64,000 nucleotides of DNA from Chitinophagaceae bacterium (GTDB lineage: Bacteria; Bacteroidota; Bacteroidia; Chitinophagales; Chitinophagaceae). The translations under genes were made by a program, and so were the position numbers. Of this stretch, positions 35,051 to 44,860 are shown piece by piece. The notes under the pieces were generated by a model. That model was given only the letters and a program-made list of their open reading frames with translations. It was not told the DNA's origin and searched no databases. Every line of letters begins with the position of its first letter. Within the stretch, counting starts at the first letter, position 1. The DNA is taken from NCBI GenBank assembly GCA_016719815.1, contig JADJYK010000010.1, positions 124,001-188,000 of the forward strand. Reading direction: 5' to 3'.

Positions 35051-36805
35051 TTACTTTTCAAACCGGTATTGAAATCCCGTACGAACATTGCTTTCTAAAT
35101 AGCTTGCATAGTTGGGCACAATTTCATTTCCGTACTTGAAGCGGTTGGTACTGATGAATGTTGTCCAGGTCAGCTTATTGGTTATTCTCCAGTCGCTGTT
35201 AAACGATGCAATAATATTGCTGTTATTTTTATAGCTGTTTGTTTTTGAATAATTGTACTGCACCTGTGTCCGCAAGTTCATTTTCTTCTTCATGGCCGGC
35301 ATACTGATGCCACCGCTTACTGTGACTAAAGTAAACTTAAGCGATGGTAGTTTGTTGGTAAAATACATCAAGCTAAAATCTGGCGACAGGCTTTTAGTAA
35401 GAAAAGTGGGCACATAAGTAAGTAACGCCATATGTGTATTGTTAGAAGTTATGTTTCCGCTAATTACATCCCTTTCATCATACTTACTGTAGTTGTAACT
35501 CAGGCTTAACAGGTGTGCCATCTTTTCGTTGCTCCATGAATAAGAAGGGTTGATTCCAAAATCGTTGCTCACATTTTTTATGCCATAGGGATTGATACCG
35601 CCGGGCGCCTGGAAACCAAAGTTGTTAAAATTAATATTCAGGCTGAAGTGGTCGCTAAACTGTGTGAACCAATTCAGGTTGCCAATAAATTGCTTTGCCT
35701 TCAGTGTATTGTTGCTTACATTATTCACCCGCTGACCGGCGCTGGCCACCACATTCATTTTATATATCCCGTCCTTGTTTTTCCAGGCATTGAACCTTGT
35801 GTTCAGTGTATAATCGAAGCGGTCGGGTAACATAAACGGATAGCCGGGAGTTTGAAAACCAGCTCCGATATATTTTAGTTTTACGCCAATATCAAAGTTC
35901 TTTGACTTTCTTCCCACAGAGGCATCACCAGCAAAGTCTCTTACTGTTGATGCGTGGCCGTCAATAAATGGAAGAAAGGCCGCCTTGGTTGAATCAAGTG
36001 GCAGCAGCAAATCCTTGGTATAAATAGACTGGGCGCCTTCTGCTTTTGCATACCAGCCGTCTTTGAACAGCGCTTTTGCCGAAACGCTGGTTGTAAATCC
36101 TTCTTGTGGTTTAATGGTTAATGGCGGCGGATTAGCAGATGAACTGTCGTCTTTAGCTTTTACAAAATTCAGGGATAACTCATATTTATCATCTTGTGCT
36201 TTGCCAAGAGAAAACATCCAGTTTCGCCTTTTATAAGCACCTGTTGTGGCGGGTGGCCCTGTAAAGAAATTAACGCTCTGCTGCGAAAGGCCTGTAAAAA
36301 ATTTTATGCGGTAGGTTCCGGGGCGCAAATCAAAACCAGCACCAAAAACACCAATATCGCCAGTACTCAAATCGGAATAATTAAGATACTGTGTACCCAG
36401 AAGCAGTTCCGCCCATTTGTATTTAGGGTTGAGTGCAAAATTGTTCATCGGGTTGGTGATGAACTGCGAAAAACTCTGTTTATCTATGCCCGCATACGGT
36501 CCGGCAAAATTGGTGGGGGTGGTGGCAAAGTTAAAATTCACCGGCATTGAAATATGCCTGCCCAATTGAATGTTGGGAGAAAACATAAATCGTACCTGGT
36601 TCCAGGGTTTGCGTGGCAGAAATCCCGTCCAGCCGGAAGGTGTTCGGCTCAATCCGTAGTGTTCATAGCTTATACCGACTGTGCCTCCTGTTATGATAGA
36701 GTTTTTTTTCTTCTGTACAGAATCGGTTTGTGCCGACGTAAAAATAACAGTACAAACAAGAAAAAGAAGAAATACCGGCTTTTGAATTTGCATACTGAAT
36801 CTCAC
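35051..36805 (-). CDS. Outer-membrane beta-barrel protein
   Basis: A 580-residue protein with a signal peptide (to TSAQ). The body consists of alternating-pattern strands separated by short turns and long loops and ends in the aromatic YRFEK signature of outer-membrane barrels. A GTG at 36805 overlaps the stop of the giant upstream gene (GTGA), and an ATG lies at 36793; either implies translational coupling. Not a TonB-dependent receptor (no plug domain or TonB box seen) and not the PorP/SprF type. Its place between giant secreted proteins suggests it anchors or exports them; this is inferred. Confidence 0.75.
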   Translation of the reverse strand: MRFSMQIQKPVFLLFLVCTVIFTSAQTDSVQKKKNSIITGGTVGISYEHYGLSRTPSGWTGFLPRKPWNQVRFMFSPNIQLGRHISMPVNFNFATTPTNFAGPYAGIDKQSFSQFITNPMNNFALNPKYKWAELLLGTQYLNYSDLSTGDIGVFGAGFDLRPGTYRIKFFTGLSQQSVNFFTGPPATTGAYKRRNWMFSLGKAQDDKYELSLNFVKAKDDSSSANPPPLTIKPQEGFTTSVSAKALFKDGWYAKAEGAQSIYTKDLLLPLDSTKAAFLPFIDGHASTVRDFAGDASVGRKSKNFDIGVKLKYIGAGFQTPGYPFMLPDRFDYTLNTRFNAWKNKDGIYKMNVVASAGQRVNNVSNNTLKAKQFIGNLNWFTQFSDHFSLNINFNNFGFQAPGGINPYGIKNVSNDFGINPSYSWSNEKMAHLLSLSYNYSKYDERDVISGNITSNNTHMALLTYVPTFLTKSLSPDFSLMYFTNKLPSLKFTLVTVSGGISMPAMKKKMNLRTQVQYNYSKTNSYKNNSNIIASFNSDWRITNKLTWTTFISTNRFKYGNEIVPNYASYLESNVRTGFQYRFEK

Positions 36806-39800
36806 TTTTTGTTTTTAACTACAAAATCGAAACAGCTGATCACCTCACACTCCTTACAATCTTTATCCCGGAAAGTAAACTTCACACAAATTCTTCCCTT
36901 CAGTTCGCAACAATCAATTAATGGTGGCGGCGGAAGAATAAAATTCATGCCAATTGGTGTACCATTGTTAATCGTAAAGGTGCTGTTACTGCTCCAAACA
37001 ACTTCCCTTGGGTTTTGATACACCCCCGTTCCTGTTGGGTTGAAAGGGTGCACCGTTGAGTTATAGATGGTAATCTTTGGCAAAACCGTTCCAATATTTG
37101 CGGCCGACAAAATACTGGCCCAAGTATAAGGAAGATTAATACACTTCATACACTCCTTTTCATAGTTGTCAAAAATGGTGTAGCTCAGCACTTCGGCTCT
37201 CACCTCGGTTAGCGGAACCCCGGCCAGTCCGTTTATTGTAAATGTTTGCGAAGCGATAGTAGCGTTAAACTGCTGGTTGTAACTGTATGTAAGTTTTGAT
37301 GTATCCACTTTTATATTGTAGGGACAACAATTAGAATCAACCGGACACTCTGTTTTAAACCGCACCACACAGCTATCACATACGGTTGTTCCGCACAGGC
37401 CATATAGTGTAACCGTGTAAACGCCGGTTTGATTAGGGGTGAACGTAAGCGGTACATTTCCCGAACTGTTGCCTGAAGGAGTTGTAAGTGTATAATTCAC
37501 CGTACCGGGACAGGCGGGATCGGCGCAGATGTAATTAGCGTTGATGGTAACCGGCTGGCTGCATTTAACACTAATCGGTTTATCTGTCGGTTTCTGGCAG
37601 TTAACCGGTTTTGTTGTGTTGCTAACAGTAACTGTTTTCTCGCCCCATTTGCTTCCCTTGCAATCACAGGGCTTTTCGCAGGTTACTTTAAATTCAATAA
37701 CGCAACTGTCGCAAATCGTATCACCACACCATCCATAAAGGGTAAGAATATATATTCCATTTTGGTTTGGCGTAAATGTAACCGGTGCATTACCAGTTAT
37801 TGCCGGGCCGCTTGGCGGCTGCAATGAATATGTAACCTTTGGCGGACACAAACTGTCTTTACAAACATAGTTTGCATTGATGGTGTAAGACTGGTTGCAG
37901 TTCAGTTCATATACATTATTACACTTGAGTATCTCTCCTTGTGGATTGCCAATATTAGCTTTTATGTTCCCGGTTTTGGCTGGCACCTGTTCCCCTTTTG
38001 ACAAAACAATATTTTCCCAATAACTGCCATCACAATTGCAGGTATCGCAAGGGAGTACAATTACCGAATAGGTATCACTGGTGTCTTTACATCCTGTAAC
38101 GGGATCTGTTACAACGATGTGATACGTTCCATTTACTGCCGGCGAATAACTTGGGTTATTTCCGTTGGTGCCAACAGGGCTGCCGTTGAAATACCATTGA
38201 ACATTATAATTTGCGGCGAAAGCTCCCAGCAATGGTTTCGGTGCGTAGATAGTAAAGTTGCCCAGCGAATCACGGCATGTACAAGGAATTTTATCGCAGT
38301 AATGCGGGAACAAATCCGTTGGGGGTCTTCTGTTAATCTTAATATTCTTACTGCTGGTACAGCCGGTAACAGGATCGGTATATGTTGCAGTGTACACACC
38401 CGCAGCAAATACTGTAATAGAGTTGGTGCTGGCGCCGGTGTTCCATGTTATATTGCCGGCATAGTTGGATACACTTAATGTAATGGGCACTCCTTCACAC
38501 AGGGTTGGGCTTGAGGCAATAACAGGCTGAGCGGGTACCGGGTTAACGGTGACGGTTAAAGAACAGGTGTCTTTGCAACCATACTCATTGGTAAGCACAA
38601 GATTGAAAACAGTTGTTGAGGATACACCCGTTGCATAATACATCATCCCGCTGGAAAGCAGATTGCCATAGTTTCCGTTAGCATACCAGTCAGACGTGTA
38701 GCCATTAAGATGATTAGGGCTGCCGAGCATTACATTACCCGGTCCGCATAATTTGCTTGATGGTGAAGCCGAAATGATTGCTTTGGGTTTTGCAACCGCT
38801 TTTACTTCCACTTTATTGCTGGTACAGGTACATCCATTGCTGGCTGTAACAATTACACGGTAAAACCCGGGAATAACAGTTGTGTAATTAACAGTGTTGT
38901 TTGTTCCGGGAGCATTTATAAAATTGCCTGGCGAAGATTCATGCTGCCACAGGTATGATGCTCCGGCAATAACGGGTCCGCTTATAGTGGCGGCGCCACC
39001 AGGACAGATGTATGCCGGCTGAATAGTGCAATTTGTTATACCGGGCAATATGGTAATGTTTATACTGTCTTTACAAATGTTGCCAAGTGCGTCTGTTACA
39101 GTAAGCTTAACAGGCATTGTTCCCGCTGCATTATAAATATGTGTGGTGGGAATAGTGAAAGCATTAAAGCCATCTCCAAAGCTCCAGTTTGATGTAATAA
39201 TGCTGAATGATGGCGAGCCGGTTAAACTAAAATTTGTTTGCACGCCGGTACAAACCGGTGTCGGGTTTACGTTTATATCAAGCGGCGCATAATTTACGGT
39301 TTGTGTTGCCTGGCTTTGGCAGGTTAATCCCAGTGATGGATCTGAGTAGTTTATTGTTAACGTAATTGTATAGCTGATGGGTACCGGCGATGTGTAACAG
39401 TGTGCTGGTGGTGTTGCTGATGTTGTGGTCACAACCGGACTTCCGTCACCAAAGTTCCAGTTATAGGTTGCTGTGGCGGAGTTGCTTGTTGGCGCAATAA
39501 CAGACAGGTTATCAATTATCAAACAGCCGTTGCAATCCAGTTTATACGTGAACGCAGCCAAAAGGGGAACCCGTACAGTTGTAGCCACGCAGTTTCCTGT
39601 ACAATTAGTTGGGTTGGGTGAGGGTGGCCCCACACAGAATGTAACACAATAATCACCCGGCATGGTGCCAGATGGATATGTATATGTAATGGGTGCCCCG
39701 GATGCGCCTGGCATAGTAACACCGTTTCCAAAATTCCAGGTTATGACCGCACCGGCTGGATTAGGCGTGGTGCCTGTAAACGTAAACGAGTTACAACTGT

Positions 39801-42357
39801 TACGCACAACACTGGTAATGGCTGGATGATTTACATCGGGACAGCAAAGCTTTTTCACATTAAACGAAAGATATTTCTGGCATGTTCCATAAGTAACCAC
39901 TACATAATAGTTTCCATGCGATGGTGCTGTATAGTTAGGTGTGGTTTGTCCCGAAATAATGGTGCCTGACGGATAGGTGCCGCTGTACCATTGATAAGTA
40001 AATGTTCCGGCACCGGGTTTTACCACTTGTACACCCAATTGCTCATTTGTGGCGGTACCGTTACAGGTGCCCACTCCGCAGGTTATTCCCCTTATTTCAA
40101 ACGGGTCTTCAACAATATATTGTTGGGTGAAAGAACAACCGCCCTTTGTTACGGTTACGCTGTGTGTTCCTGCGGCCGTTACATTGATTGATGATGTGGT
40201 TTGCCCGCCGGGGCTCCATAAATAGGTTGAGCCAGGAGGTGTTCCGGAAGCAGTAAGTGTTACGCCGCCGGGCTGGCAAATATCTGTTCCTGTTTTTGTA
40301 ATAGTAAATGTAAACTTAGGATACACCATGATGCCTGTAAGCGAAGGCGGATTTCCGCATCCTGTCGTGGCATTAATGCTTGCTGGCCATGGGCCAGGTC
40401 CCGATGTGCCGTGCCACAAAACTGTAATGGGGTTTGAGCCTGGTGGGCTTGTAATTGTTCCCTGGCTTGATGGCGAAATACTCCAGTTTATCGTTGTGCC
40501 GGAGGGTGCTCCGTTAAGTGTATATGTTCCGGTACCATCCACACAAACATTCATCGTTCCGGTTATGTTTCCAATAGAGGCTACAAAAACATTCTTTATA
40601 ACTGCATTTGACGGACAGGGCGGGGCGCCGTTTGCCGCCAGCACAACTGATATGGTTCCCGGCAGTGCTGTCCACTGAATGGTAGCCGAGTTGCCATTAA
40701 CATTAGCCAGGTTACCCGGTTGAAAGGTTCCCGTACCACCAGTTATACTCCACTCGTAATGATAGCCCGAAGGAGCTGGCGTACTCATTGTGTAGGTATA
40801 ATCTGAATTCAGGCAAACCGAATCGGGCCCGTTTATTATTCCCGGTGGCGGAGTGCTGATTACTTTAATTTTTATCTGCTGTGGATTGGCAAGACCGCTG
40901 TTGCAATAAGTGTTTGCGGTTTCTGTTACTTCAACAATATAGTTTCCGGCATTGTTAAAAACCGGATTGAAAGTGCTCCCGCTTCCCGATGTTGGTACAA
41001 CACCAGCGTTCGGTGGCAACACCGTCCAGTTAAAGGTGCCTGCGGCAGGAAATACAGAAAGACCTGCAGCACTGCCGGCACAAATGGTTTGGTCAGAATA
41101 CGCCGTCCATTTATCGGAAGGATTAATGACTAAAGAGCCGGTGCTGGTGCAACAAAGGTGTTTATTGTCGAGTACAACAGTTAATAAGTAAGAACCGGGA
41201 GGTGCAGACGCCCAGTTTATCCAAACGGTGTTATTGTCAGGATAAGTATTCAGTAAATTATTGTGATTTGTATTGTTTGTTGTGTTTGTTAATGTCCAGG
41301 TATAAAATGTGCCGGGTAAAACAGGTAACGTATATGATGTTGTTGCTGTATTGCAAGGTGATTGATTTCCGGAAATTACCGGGTTGGTCGGTATTATCGG
41401 AACCGGCACAGAAACAGTACATCCACCGGGACATGATGCTTGTATCTGTCCTTGTGGTGTTCCGCTGCCCCATGTAATGGTGATGCTGTCGCCCGCCTGT
41501 GCATTAATGGTTCCGCCAATAATTCCACTCCAGGTGGGATTGGCACAGCCAACTGCATGGTATGTCACTTTTGTGCCTGCACAAACAGTACTGATACATT
41601 CAATTTTAATGGTGCCGGGTTTGATGGTCACCTGTTTGGTAATGGTATCGGCACAACAAGTTTTTATGCTAACAGATGGTTCGCCACCGTTTGGATTGCC
41701 GGTATTTACTGTTGTAAAACTGTGGGCAATTAATGTTACCGTGTATGTTCCTGCTACATTATACTGGTGAGTTGGATTTACCGCCGTGCTGTAATTGTTG
41801 CTACCCGATGAGGGGTCTCCAAAATTCCATGAATATGCAACACCACCACCGCTGTATGTGGTTGTATTGGTAAACGATATAATACTGCCGGCACAAACAT
41901 TATTGGGAGAGAAAGAAAAGTTAGCCACTGGCTTGTCTTTTACATTTACCGAAAGGCAATATGTAAATACGTTGCCTGAAGGATCGGTTGCTGTAAGTGT
42001 AAGTGTGTATGCGCCCACCTGCGGCCATACAATACTGATAGTTGATGACGCAGCGTTGGGGATGATGGTAACTGTTGTTGGACCAGTTATCGTCCAGCTA
42101 TATGTCCAACCGGTGCCGGTTACAGAAGAAGAATAAGTGTATGGCTGGTCAACACAAACGGCTATTGGCTTACAGCCTTTACCGCCTGAGCCCCCGGCGG
42201 GGTCGGTATGTTGTTCCCTGTCTAAGCAATCTGGCGCTGTGTATAATATTTCTACCTGGTTGCACGATTGGGCAATCAAATCTGTTCCCGGAAGAACAAA
42301 TGATATAGCCAGCAGCAATGCAGGAATGTGACGATTAATATATCTGAAGAAGTTCAT
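36802..42357 (-). CDS. Giant PKD-repeat secreted protein with cysteine-rich C-terminus
   Basis: A 1851-residue intact protein with a signal peptide (to LIAQ). It has many PKD/Ig-like modules (YSWNFGDPSSGSNN, YNWNFGDGSPVVTT, SNWSFGDGFNAFT), then two tandem cysteine-rich units, each with a C(N/D)CxGSxW start and an end resembling TLYGxCGxTxCDSCV. A final domain of about 130 residues contains DCCELKGRICVKFTFRDKDC and KECEVISCF. The C-terminus shows neither the type A nor the type B type IX sorting domain, but is similar to that of the gene just upstream (42369-43978). Probably a surface adhesin stabilised by disulfides. Confidence 0.85.
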   Translation of the reverse strand: MNFFRYINRHIPALLLAISFVLPGTDLIAQSCNQVEILYTAPDCLDREQHTDPAGGSGGKGCKPIAVCVDQPYTYSSSVTGTGWTYSWTITGPTTVTIIPNAASSTISIVWPQVGAYTLTLTATDPSGNVFTYCLSVNVKDKPVANFSFSPNNVCAGSIISFTNTTTYSGGGVAYSWNFGDPSSGSNNYSTAVNPTHQYNVAGTYTVTLIAHSFTTVNTGNPNGGEPSVSIKTCCADTITKQVTIKPGTIKIECISTVCAGTKVTYHAVGCANPTWSGIIGGTINAQAGDSITITWGSGTPQGQIQASCPGGCTVSVPVPIIPTNPVISGNQSPCNTATTSYTLPVLPGTFYTWTLTNTTNNTNHNNLLNTYPDNNTVWINWASAPPGSYLLTVVLDNKHLCCTSTGSLVINPSDKWTAYSDQTICAGSAAGLSVFPAAGTFNWTVLPPNAGVVPTSGSGSTFNPVFNNAGNYIVEVTETANTYCNSGLANPQQIKIKVISTPPPGIINGPDSVCLNSDYTYTMSTPAPSGYHYEWSITGGTGTFQPGNLANVNGNSATIQWTALPGTISVVLAANGAPPCPSNAVIKNVFVASIGNITGTMNVCVDGTGTYTLNGAPSGTTINWSISPSSQGTITSPPGSNPITVLWHGTSGPGPWPASINATTGCGNPPSLTGIMVYPKFTFTITKTGTDICQPGGVTLTASGTPPGSTYLWSPGGQTTSSINVTAAGTHSVTVTKGGCSFTQQYIVEDPFEIRGITCGVGTCNGTATNEQLGVQVVKPGAGTFTYQWYSGTYPSGTIISGQTTPNYTAPSHGNYYVVVTYGTCQKYLSFNVKKLCCPDVNHPAITSVVRNSCNSFTFTGTTPNPAGAVITWNFGNGVTMPGASGAPITYTYPSGTMPGDYCVTFCVGPPSPNPTNCTGNCVATTVRVPLLAAFTYKLDCNGCLIIDNLSVIAPTSNSATATYNWNFGDGSPVVTTTSATPPAHCYTSPVPISYTITLTINYSDPSLGLTCQSQATQTVNYAPLDINVNPTPVCTGVQTNFSLTGSPSFSIITSNWSFGDGFNAFTIPTTHIYNAAGTMPVKLTVTDALGNICKDSINITILPGITNCTIQPAYICPGGAATISGPVIAGASYLWQHESSPGNFINAPGTNNTVNYTTVIPGFYRVIVTASNGCTCTSNKVEVKAVAKPKAIISASPSSKLCGPGNVMLGSPNHLNGYTSDWYANGNYGNLLSSGMMYYATGVSSTTVFNLVLTNEYGCKDTCSLTVTVNPVPAQPVIASSPTLCEGVPITLSVSNYAGNITWNTGASTNSITVFAAGVYTATYTDPVTGCTSSKNIKINRRPPTDLFPHYCDKIPCTCRDSLGNFTIYAPKPLLGAFAANYNVQWYFNGSPVGTNGNNPSYSPAVNGTYHIVVTDPVTGCKDTSDTYSVIVLPCDTCNCDGSYWENIVLSKGEQVPAKTGNIKANIGNPQGEILKCNNVYELNCNQSYTINANYVCKDSLCPPKVTYSLQPPSGPAITGNAPVTFTPNQNGIYILTLYGWCGDTICDSCVIEFKVTCEKPCDCKGSKWGEKTVTVSNTTKPVNCQKPTDKPISVKCSQPVTINANYICADPACPGTVNYTLTTPSGNSSGNVPLTFTPNQTGVYTVTLYGLCGTTVCDSCVVRFKTECPVDSNCCPYNIKVDTSKLTYSYNQQFNATIASQTFTINGLAGVPLTEVRAEVLSYTIFDNYEKECMKCINLPYTWASILSAANIGTVLPKITIYNSTVHPFNPTGTGVYQNPREVVWSSNSTFTINNGTPIGMNFILPPPPLIDCCELKGRICVKFTFRDKDCKECEVISCFDFVVKNKK

Positions 42358-42368
42358 AGTAAAAAGTA

Positions 42369-43622
42369 TTAATGGTCTTTGGGGTTGGGGTTCTCATTTT
42401 TGTTTGCACAACCTTCTTTCTTTTTCTCGTAGCAAACCACTTTACTGCAAACGGTGCAATCGGTAAACTCGATTTTATACCGGACGCACCAACGAAACAA
42501 TGCATCACAACAAGCTACCAGCTGTGGAGTGGTAATATTAATAGCCAAACTGTTTTGTATTCCGTTCCATTGTATACTATTTGTACCGTTAGTAAAATGT
42601 CCATACAACTGCGATTCTTTATTGCAAGGCAGACATTCTGCGTTTTGTGGTAACATTTCAAAATAAACCAGCTCAGCCTTTATCGTTTTTATGGTTTTGG
42701 GCGGAAGCGTTGTAATGGTTAATGGCTGATTAAAGCTGAGCTGATTGTTGTTATAGTTTATTTGTTGTGGCTTTGGAACATTCAGAACAAAATTCTTCTC
42801 ATCACAGGCATTGCATCGGCAGTTGAGCGTATCCCATGCAGTTTCAGCGTTGATGTTATCGGGATCGGTGGGCCAGATGGCATCAACTATAAATTTGATA
42901 GTTTTCATGCTATCCACACAATTAATACTGGCAGTAAATGCCTGTGATGAATTGGCGGCAATGGTAAACGGAAGGGGCGGTACCGTTGGCGAAAGGATTG
43001 TCAGCGGCCCTGTACCGTTAACCCTGTATTTAATGGCTGTTACCTGCGCCGGGTTTGTAGCATGCAGGTTATTTATCTTAACGTATATACTTTGCTTTCC
43101 GTTTTCACAGCAGCCCACATTTACGCTGTCAATTTTTGTGTTGATGTTGTCATCCAGAATTTTAAACGTATGTGGTTCGCTGTTGCCATTATTACTCCCT
43201 ATTGGTTTTCCTTCTCTATTAATGGCTTGTACCTGCCAGATAAAATCGCAGAGATAGGGAGGACAACAGGGGCCGCCGCTGCAACCGTCTCTCAACAAAC
43301 CGATAACCGTAGTTTGTGTAATATTATCAATATCTTTTGTAACAATGGGCGGGTTTGATCTCATTGCCTGGGTGCTGTTTTGTCCTTGCATTAACTGCCA
43401 CACTTTCAGCCGGTAGGTTACAGGTTGTTGGGGTTTGGGCACAATCGGAGTCCAGCGAAAAATTATTGGCGCTTTTGCCTGTTGCGGTGTAAGTTTCTTG
43501 CCTTCTTCCGGTGTAATCAATGTGGGCGGAGCATAGTCAACCGTTTTTTCGCCTTCTACCCTAAAGTCTTTACATACTTCCCGGCTCACAGGAACTTTGT
43601 CTACATTAAAAACTGGGCACAA
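42369..43622 (-). CDS. Secreted protein with fibronectin-like and cysteine-rich domains, main part
   Basis: Continuation of the frame begun at 43978. It holds the fibronectin-like region shared with the gene at 34174, a middle beta-domain (SVNVGCCENGKQSIYVKINN) and a C-terminal domain with paired cysteines (LVACCDALFRWCVRYKIEF, CTVCSKVVCYEKK) that parallels the end of the 1851-residue protein. One base added to the A5 run at 43608-43612 (plus strand) joins it to its start: SICAQFFNVDKVPVSREVC. Twelve bases separate it from the giant gene downstream. Confidence 0.78.
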   Translation of the reverse strand: MCPVFNVDKVPVSREVCKDFRVEGEKTVDYAPPTLITPEEGKKLTPQQAKAPIIFRWTPIVPKPQQPVTYRLKVWQLMQGQNSTQAMRSNPPIVTKDIDNITQTTVIGLLRDGCSGGPCCPPYLCDFIWQVQAINREGKPIGSNNGNSEPHTFKILDDNINTKIDSVNVGCCENGKQSIYVKINNLHATNPAQVTAIKYRVNGTGPLTILSPTVPPLPFTIAANSSQAFTASINCVDSMKTIKFIVDAIWPTDPDNINAETAWDTLNCRCNACDEKNFVLNVPKPQQINYNNNQLSFNQPLTITTLPPKTIKTIKAELVYFEMLPQNAECLPCNKESQLYGHFTNGTNSIQWNGIQNSLAINITTPQLVACCDALFRWCVRYKIEFTDCTVCSKVVCYEKKKEGCANKNENPNPKDH

Positions 43623-43978
43623 ATGCTATAGCTGCCCTCTTTTAGTTCTTTGCAGTTTCCAAGCAGCGACACCAGATCTGCTGTGTTAAATGTTCTTACG
43701 TCGAACGGGTCAACAGGCCGCAACGATGACATATTGTTGCCACAAATAATTGCACCGCCACTTCGTATCTGCAATACAAGAAATGGTTTCAACTCTCTGG
43801 CCTGCGGGTTTTTTTGTGCTGTCATAAGCAGTGCGGCCGGAACAGAAAGCCATTCATCTACTTTTGACGGCAATATGTTTTTAACCGTGAAGTTGGGAAT
43901 GTTAATCTGATTAACCTGGCTGCGGACACCAACAGCCAGCAGGCTTACCCATAAAAACAGAAAGGCGGTCTTCTTCAT
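43601..43978 (-). CDS. Same protein, N-terminal part with signal peptide
   Basis: ATG at 43978 (MKKTAFLFLWVSLLAVGVRSQ, clear signal peptide). The following 100 residues (VDEWLSVPAALLMTAQKNPQ, PFLVLQIRSGGAIICGNNMS) correspond to the N-terminal beta-domain of the operon's last gene and end in SYSICAQF, which aligns with NYQLCVKL there. First gene of the operon 43978 to 34174, with the direct repeats at 44060-44090 just upstream. Confidence 0.75.
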   Translation of the reverse strand: MKKTAFLFLWVSLLAVGVRSQVNQINIPNFTVKNILPSKVDEWLSVPAALLMTAQKNPQARELKPFLVLQIRSGGAIICGNNMSSLRPVDPFDVRTFNTADLVSLLGNCKELKEGSYSICAQFLM

Positions 43979-44059
43979 ATTGAACGCTTTGGTTGTTAAA
44001 GTGCGGCAATGCACTCGTTGTCAATATAAAGATGTAAAGAAAAAGCGGCCCTGTTAGCC

Positions 44060-44090
44060 ATATTGTATATATGCAGCGGTATATTGTATA
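44060..44090 (-). promoter_or_regulatory. Direct repeat, candidate LytTR-regulator binding site
   Basis: ATATTGTATA occurs at 44060-44069 and again at 44081-44090, 21 bp from start to start, which places both on the same face of the helix. LytTR regulators such as AgrA bind two direct repeats with this spacing. It lies 82-112 bp upstream of the secreted-protein operon. Confidence 0.55.
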
Positions 44091-44098
44091 AGCGGGGG

Positions 44099-44860
44099 CT
44101 ATCCTTTTCTTTTAATCCATTTTTCAAATCGGGCGAGAAAGTCCTCTTTTCGTCTTGTGGCTACGGGTAATTCTTTTCCATTTTCCAGCATCACATCGCC
44201 ACCACTGCCCTTAATATATTCTTTAATGTAGTAGAGGTTGATAATGTATTTATCGTGAATTCTGATGAATGTACTGTCCGGAAGCAGTTTTTCATATTCG
44301 CCCAACTGCCTGCTTACGACAATCTTTTTTTCATCATTTAAAAAAAAGCTGGTGTAATTGCCGCTGCTTTCGCAATACATTATATCATTAAGCTTAACAA
44401 ATAATAATCCGCCCGATGTTGATAGTGGAATTTTATCCGGCACTTCCTGTTTGGCGTTCAGCGCCAGCAGACTAAACAGGTTTCTATTAATGGCCTTTTC
44501 TTCTATACGTTTAATCGCCGTAATAACGGCGGCCTGCAGCTTTTCTGCATTAACCGGTTTGGTAATATAGCCTGTGGCATTATGTTCAAAAGCCTCAACC
44601 GCATACTGGCTGAAGGCTGTCACAAAAATTACTTCAAAACTTAGGGGCTCCAGTTGCTTAAGTACATCGAACCCGTTCAGGTGCGGCATTTCTACATCTA
44701 TAAAAACAAGCTGTGGTTGTATCTCACGGATGATTTCGATTCCTGCCCTTGCATCCGTTTCTGTTGCCCGAACATTTACATTGGCACAATGCATCTCCAG
44801 CATATTCCGCAGCAGCCGGACATTTTGAGGTTCATCGTCTATAATAACACAATTAATCAT
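44099..44860 (-). CDS. LytTR-family response regulator
   Basis: Receiver domain at residues 1-120 (NCVIIDDEPQNVRLLRNML; LVFIDVEMPHLNGFDVL with the phosphoacceptor aspartate; FVTAFSQYAVEAF; GYITKPV) followed by a LytTR DNA-binding domain at about 150-250 (DIMYCESSGNYTSFFLND, STFIRIHDKYIINLYYIKEY). Its start overlaps the stop of the kinase gene by four bases (ATGA at 44857-44860), so the two proteins are made together. The proposed targets are the downstream secreted-protein genes through the repeats at 44060-44090. Confidence 0.92.
   Translation of the reverse strand: MINCVIIDDEPQNVRLLRNMLEMHCANVNVRATETDARAGIEIIREIQPQLVFIDVEMPHLNGFDVLKQLEPLSFEVIFVTAFSQYAVEAFEHNATGYITKPVNAEKLQAAVITAIKRIEEKAINRNLFSLLALNAKQEVPDKIPLSTSGGLLFVKLNDIMYCESSGNYTSFFLNDEKKIVVSRQLGEYEKLLPDSTFIRIHDKYIINLYYIKEYIKGSGGDVMLENGKELPVATRRKEDFLARFEKWIKRKG

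Noticed and set aside
36802..42357. CRISPR-like or satellite repeats in the giant gene
   Set aside because: Similarity is at protein level with irregular spacing; there are no identical short direct repeats with spacers.
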